A stretch of DNA of 64,000 bases from Oceanospirillum beijerinckii DSM 7166. Lineage in GTDB: Bacteria; Pseudomonadota; Gammaproteobacteria; Pseudomonadales; Halomonadaceae. The notes below the pieces were generated by a model. That model searched no databases, had not been told where the DNA came from, and saw nothing but the letters and a program-made list of their open reading frames with translations. Within the stretch, counting starts at the first letter, position 1; every line of letters begins with the position of its first letter. Of this stretch, positions 62,069 through 64,000 are shown in pieces. Position numbers and translations under genes: made by a program. The stretch lies in contig NZ_AULT01000008.1 in assembly GCF_000422425.1 (NCBI RefSeq), forward strand, positions 1-64,000. Direction: 5' to 3'.

Positions 62069-64000
62069 ATGCTTAAGTTGCGTGGAGCGCCCGCCCTTTC
62101 CGCCTTCCGAACCCGTAAGCTGTTAACCGCCCTGCAAGCGGCTGTGCCTGCTGTCAAGGATGTATACGCTGAGTTTACCCACTTTGCCAAGCTGTCAGCC
62201 AGCCTGAGTGAAGAACAACAGCAAGTGCTTGACCGCATTCTGCGTTACGGACCAAAAGCTGAGGTGAAGGAGCCTTCTGGCACCCTGTTCCTGAGTGTTC
62301 CGCGCCCGGGTACTATATCGCCCTGGTCATCCAAGGCAACGGATATTGCCCATAACTGTGGGCTGGAGGCGATTGAGCGTATTGAACGTGGTATCGCTTA
62401 CTATGTGCAGGCGGATAATTTATCAGCAGATGAAACGGCTCAGTTGCAGGCTCTGCTACATGACCGTATGACTCAGGCTGTGCTATCTGATCTGGACGAA
62501 GCCAGTTGCCTGTTCTCGGAAGAATCACCGCGCCCCATGACGTCGGTTGATATTCTGGGGCGTGGTCGTCCGGCGCTGGAGGAAGCCAACCTGTCTCTGG
62601 GTCTGGCGTTGGCAGAAGATGAGATCGATTATCTGGTGGCCAGCTTTACCGAACTGGGCCGTAATCCGAACGACGTTGAGCTGATGATGTTTGCCCAGGC
62701 GAACTCTGAGCACTGTCGTCACAAGATCTTTAACGCCAGCTGGACCATCGATGGTGTTGAACAGGAAAAATCCCTGTTTGGCATGATCAAGAATACCTAC
62801 CAGCAGAATCCAACGGATGTATTGTCGGCCTATAAAGACAACGCGTCTGTGATCGTGGGCCATGAAGCCAACCGTTTCTTCCCGAATCCCGAATCAAAAG
62901 AGTACGGCAAAAACAACGAAGCCGTACATCTGCTGATGAAGGTTGAAACCCACAACCACCCAACCGCGATTGCCCCTTTCCCTGGCGCGGCGACAGGTTC
63001 TGGTGGTGAGATCCGTGATGAAGGTGCCACCGGTCGTGGTTCCAAACCAAAAGCAGGTCTGACCGGTTTTACCGTATCCAACCTGAATATCCCGGATTAC
63101 AAACAAGCGTGGGAAGGGGACTACGGCAAACCTGCCCGTATAGTATCTGCGCTGGATATTATGATCGAAGGCCCTCTGGGTGGCGCGGCGTTTAACAACG
63201 AGTTTGGTCGTCCTAACCTGAACGGTTACTTCCGTACTTTCGAAGAGAAAGCGATGGGCGTAAACGGCGAAGAGATGTGGGGCTACCACAAGCCGATTAT
63301 GCTGGCCGGTGGTATGGGTAATATCCGTGCCGACCACGTTGAGAAAGGCGAAATTATCGTTGGTGCTAAACTGATCGTGCTGGGTGGCCCGGCGATGCTG
63401 ATCGGTCTGGGCGGCGGTGCTGCCTCTTCTATGGCCACCGGTGCCAGCTCTGAAGATCTGGACTTCGCTTCTGTACAGCGTGAAAACCCGGAAATGGAGC
63501 GTCGCTGTCGGGAAGTGATCGACCAGTGCTGGCAGCTGGGTGACAAGAACCCTATCAGCTTTATCCATGACGTAGGTGCCGGTGGTCTGTCCAACGCCCT
63601 GCCTGAACTGGTTAAAGATGGCGAGCGTGGCGGTCAGTTCAACCTGCGCAAGGTACTGAACGATGAGCCGGGCATGAGTCCGCTGGAGATCTGGTGTAAC
63701 GAATCTCAGGAACGCTATGTGATGGCGGTTTCTCCTGAAAATCTGGAAGCCTTCGAAGCGATCTGTGCCCGTGAGCGTTGCCCGTTTGCGGTAGTGGGCG
63801 AAGCCACCGAAGAGATGCACCTGACCGTACACGATACCGTATTCAGTAATGAGCCGGTTGATCTGCCAATGAGCGTGCTGTTCGGTAAGCCGCCTAAGAT
63901 GCACCGTGAGTTTAACCGCGTGAATCCTGAGCTGCCTGCTCTGGACTTCGCTGATGTTGAGCTGAAAGAAGCGGCATCCCGTGTACTGCAGCTGCCAACC
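62069..64000 (+). CDS. purL: phosphoribosylformylglycinamidine synthase PurL (5' part)
   Basis: Open through the end of the window: 644 codons of an expected ~1300. Catalyses FGAR plus glutamine plus ATP to FGAM in purine synthesis. N-terminal PurS-like and linker domain ([21 protein letters not shown]), then the first AIR synthetase-like domain ([41 protein letters not shown]). ATG at 62069 with AAGAGG upstream. The glutaminase domain lies beyond the window. Divergent from mltF. Confidence 0.96.
   Translation, partial: MLKLRGAPALSAFRTRKLLTALQAAVPAVKDVYAEFTHFAKLSASLSEEQQQVLDRILRYGPKAEVKEPSGTLFLSVPRPGTISPWSSKATDIAHNCGLEAIERIERGIAYYVQADNLSADETAQLQALLHDRMTQAVLSDLDEASCLFSEESPRPMTSVDILGRGRPALEEANLSLGLALAEDEIDYLVASFTELGRNPNDVELMMFAQANSEHCRHKIFNASWTIDGVEQEKSLFGMIKNTYQQNPTDVLSAYKDNASVIVGHEANRFFPNPESKEYGKNNEAVHLLMKVETHNHPTAIAPFPGAATGSGGEIRDEGATGRGSKPKAGLTGFTVSNLNIPDYKQAWEGDYGKPARIVSALDIMIEGPLGGAAFNNEFGRPNLNGYFRTFEEKAMGVNGEEMWGYHKPIMLAGGMGNIRADHVEKGEIIVGAKLIVLGGPAMLIGLGGGAASSMATGASSEDLDFASVQRENPEMERRCREVIDQCWQLGDKNPISFIHDVGAGGLSNALPELVKDGERGGQFNLRKVLNDEPGMSPLEIWCNESQERYVMAVSPENLEAFEAICARERCPFAVVGEATEEMHLTVHDTVFSNEPVDLPMSVLFGKPPKMHREFNRVNPELPALDFADVELKEAASRVLQLPT

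Noticed and set aside
62894-63904. 336-codon minus-strand open frame opposite purL
   Set aside because: It lies wholly within purL, whose frame has full family similarity. The reverse frame is His/Thr/Arg-rich and shows no domain.

Overview
The window looks like a chromosomal segment of a free-living, motile marine gammaproteobacterium of the Oceanospirillales type. This is inferred from gammaproteobacterial gene pairs (purL/mltF/tadA, yrfG/hslR/hslO/pckA, rsd, dsbB, metR, an rstA/rstB-like pair), five chemoreceptors, a TRAP dicarboxylate-type transporter and moderate GC. The genus cannot be fixed from this window. No phage, integron, CRISPR array or transposase gene was seen. Apart from a REP/MITE-like repeat family, this is ordinary chromosomal backbone.

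Layout. 1-372: the 3' end of an rRNA operon (partial 5S) followed by a tandem, degenerate second 5S-like copy with its own copy of the same terminator. 455-8140: isochorismatase-like hydrolase, Tim44-like protein, yaaA, an ammonium-transporter/chemoreceptor fusion, two DMT-type membrane proteins and a Tas-like aldo/keto reductase. 8489-14658: small and housekeeping genes (Sel1 protein, DEDDh exonuclease, a 37-residue membrane protein, a small PilZ-sized protein, DUF501, a small barrel-like protein, and a four-gene minus-strand run ending in ybaK). 15125-27319: a chemoreceptor-rich stretch with two Cache receptors, one helical-sensor receptor in an apparent operon with an MFS transporter, and an NrtS-like/MCP fusion, interleaved with trmH, a PatB-type C-S lyase and small membrane proteins.

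27680-33251: deaminase, then nrdB and nrdA with a regulatory region holding a promoter, paired NrdR-like boxes and DnaA boxes. 33643-38888: RstA/RstB-like two-component system, metR and a membrane diguanylate cyclase. 38934-41386: a Fur box, an unlisted 55-residue Cys-rich gene, ferritin, and a WD40 lipoprotein translationally coupled to rsd. 41470-51996: dsbB, a stand-alone FliL-like protein, gshA, tex, pckA, hslO, hslR, yrfG. 52572-56492: a DctPQM TRAP transporter with a candidate sigma-54/IHF promoter and a leader terminator. 56620-64000: orphan YefM/Phd antitoxin, a YtfJ-like protein with a repeat-built signal region, dienelactone hydrolase, periplasmic binding protein, tadA, mltF and the 5' part of purL.

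The most unusual biology is the pair of transporter-headed chemoreceptors. One joins a complete Amt ammonium channel to a HAMP-like segment and an MCP signalling domain. The other joins an NrtS-like nitrate/nitrite transporter segment to an MCP domain. Together they suggest chemotaxis driven by transport or binding of inorganic nitrogen. No cheA, cheW, cheR or cheB gene lies in the window, so these receptors would have to signal to a chemotaxis array encoded elsewhere. Other points of note are three copies of a ~140 bp palindromic element (one supplies the gshA stop codon, one splits dctP from dctQM), a ribosome-binding site locked in a perfect 12 bp hairpin before a DMT transporter, and an NrdB whose N-terminus repeats the LSWD of its own C-terminal tail.
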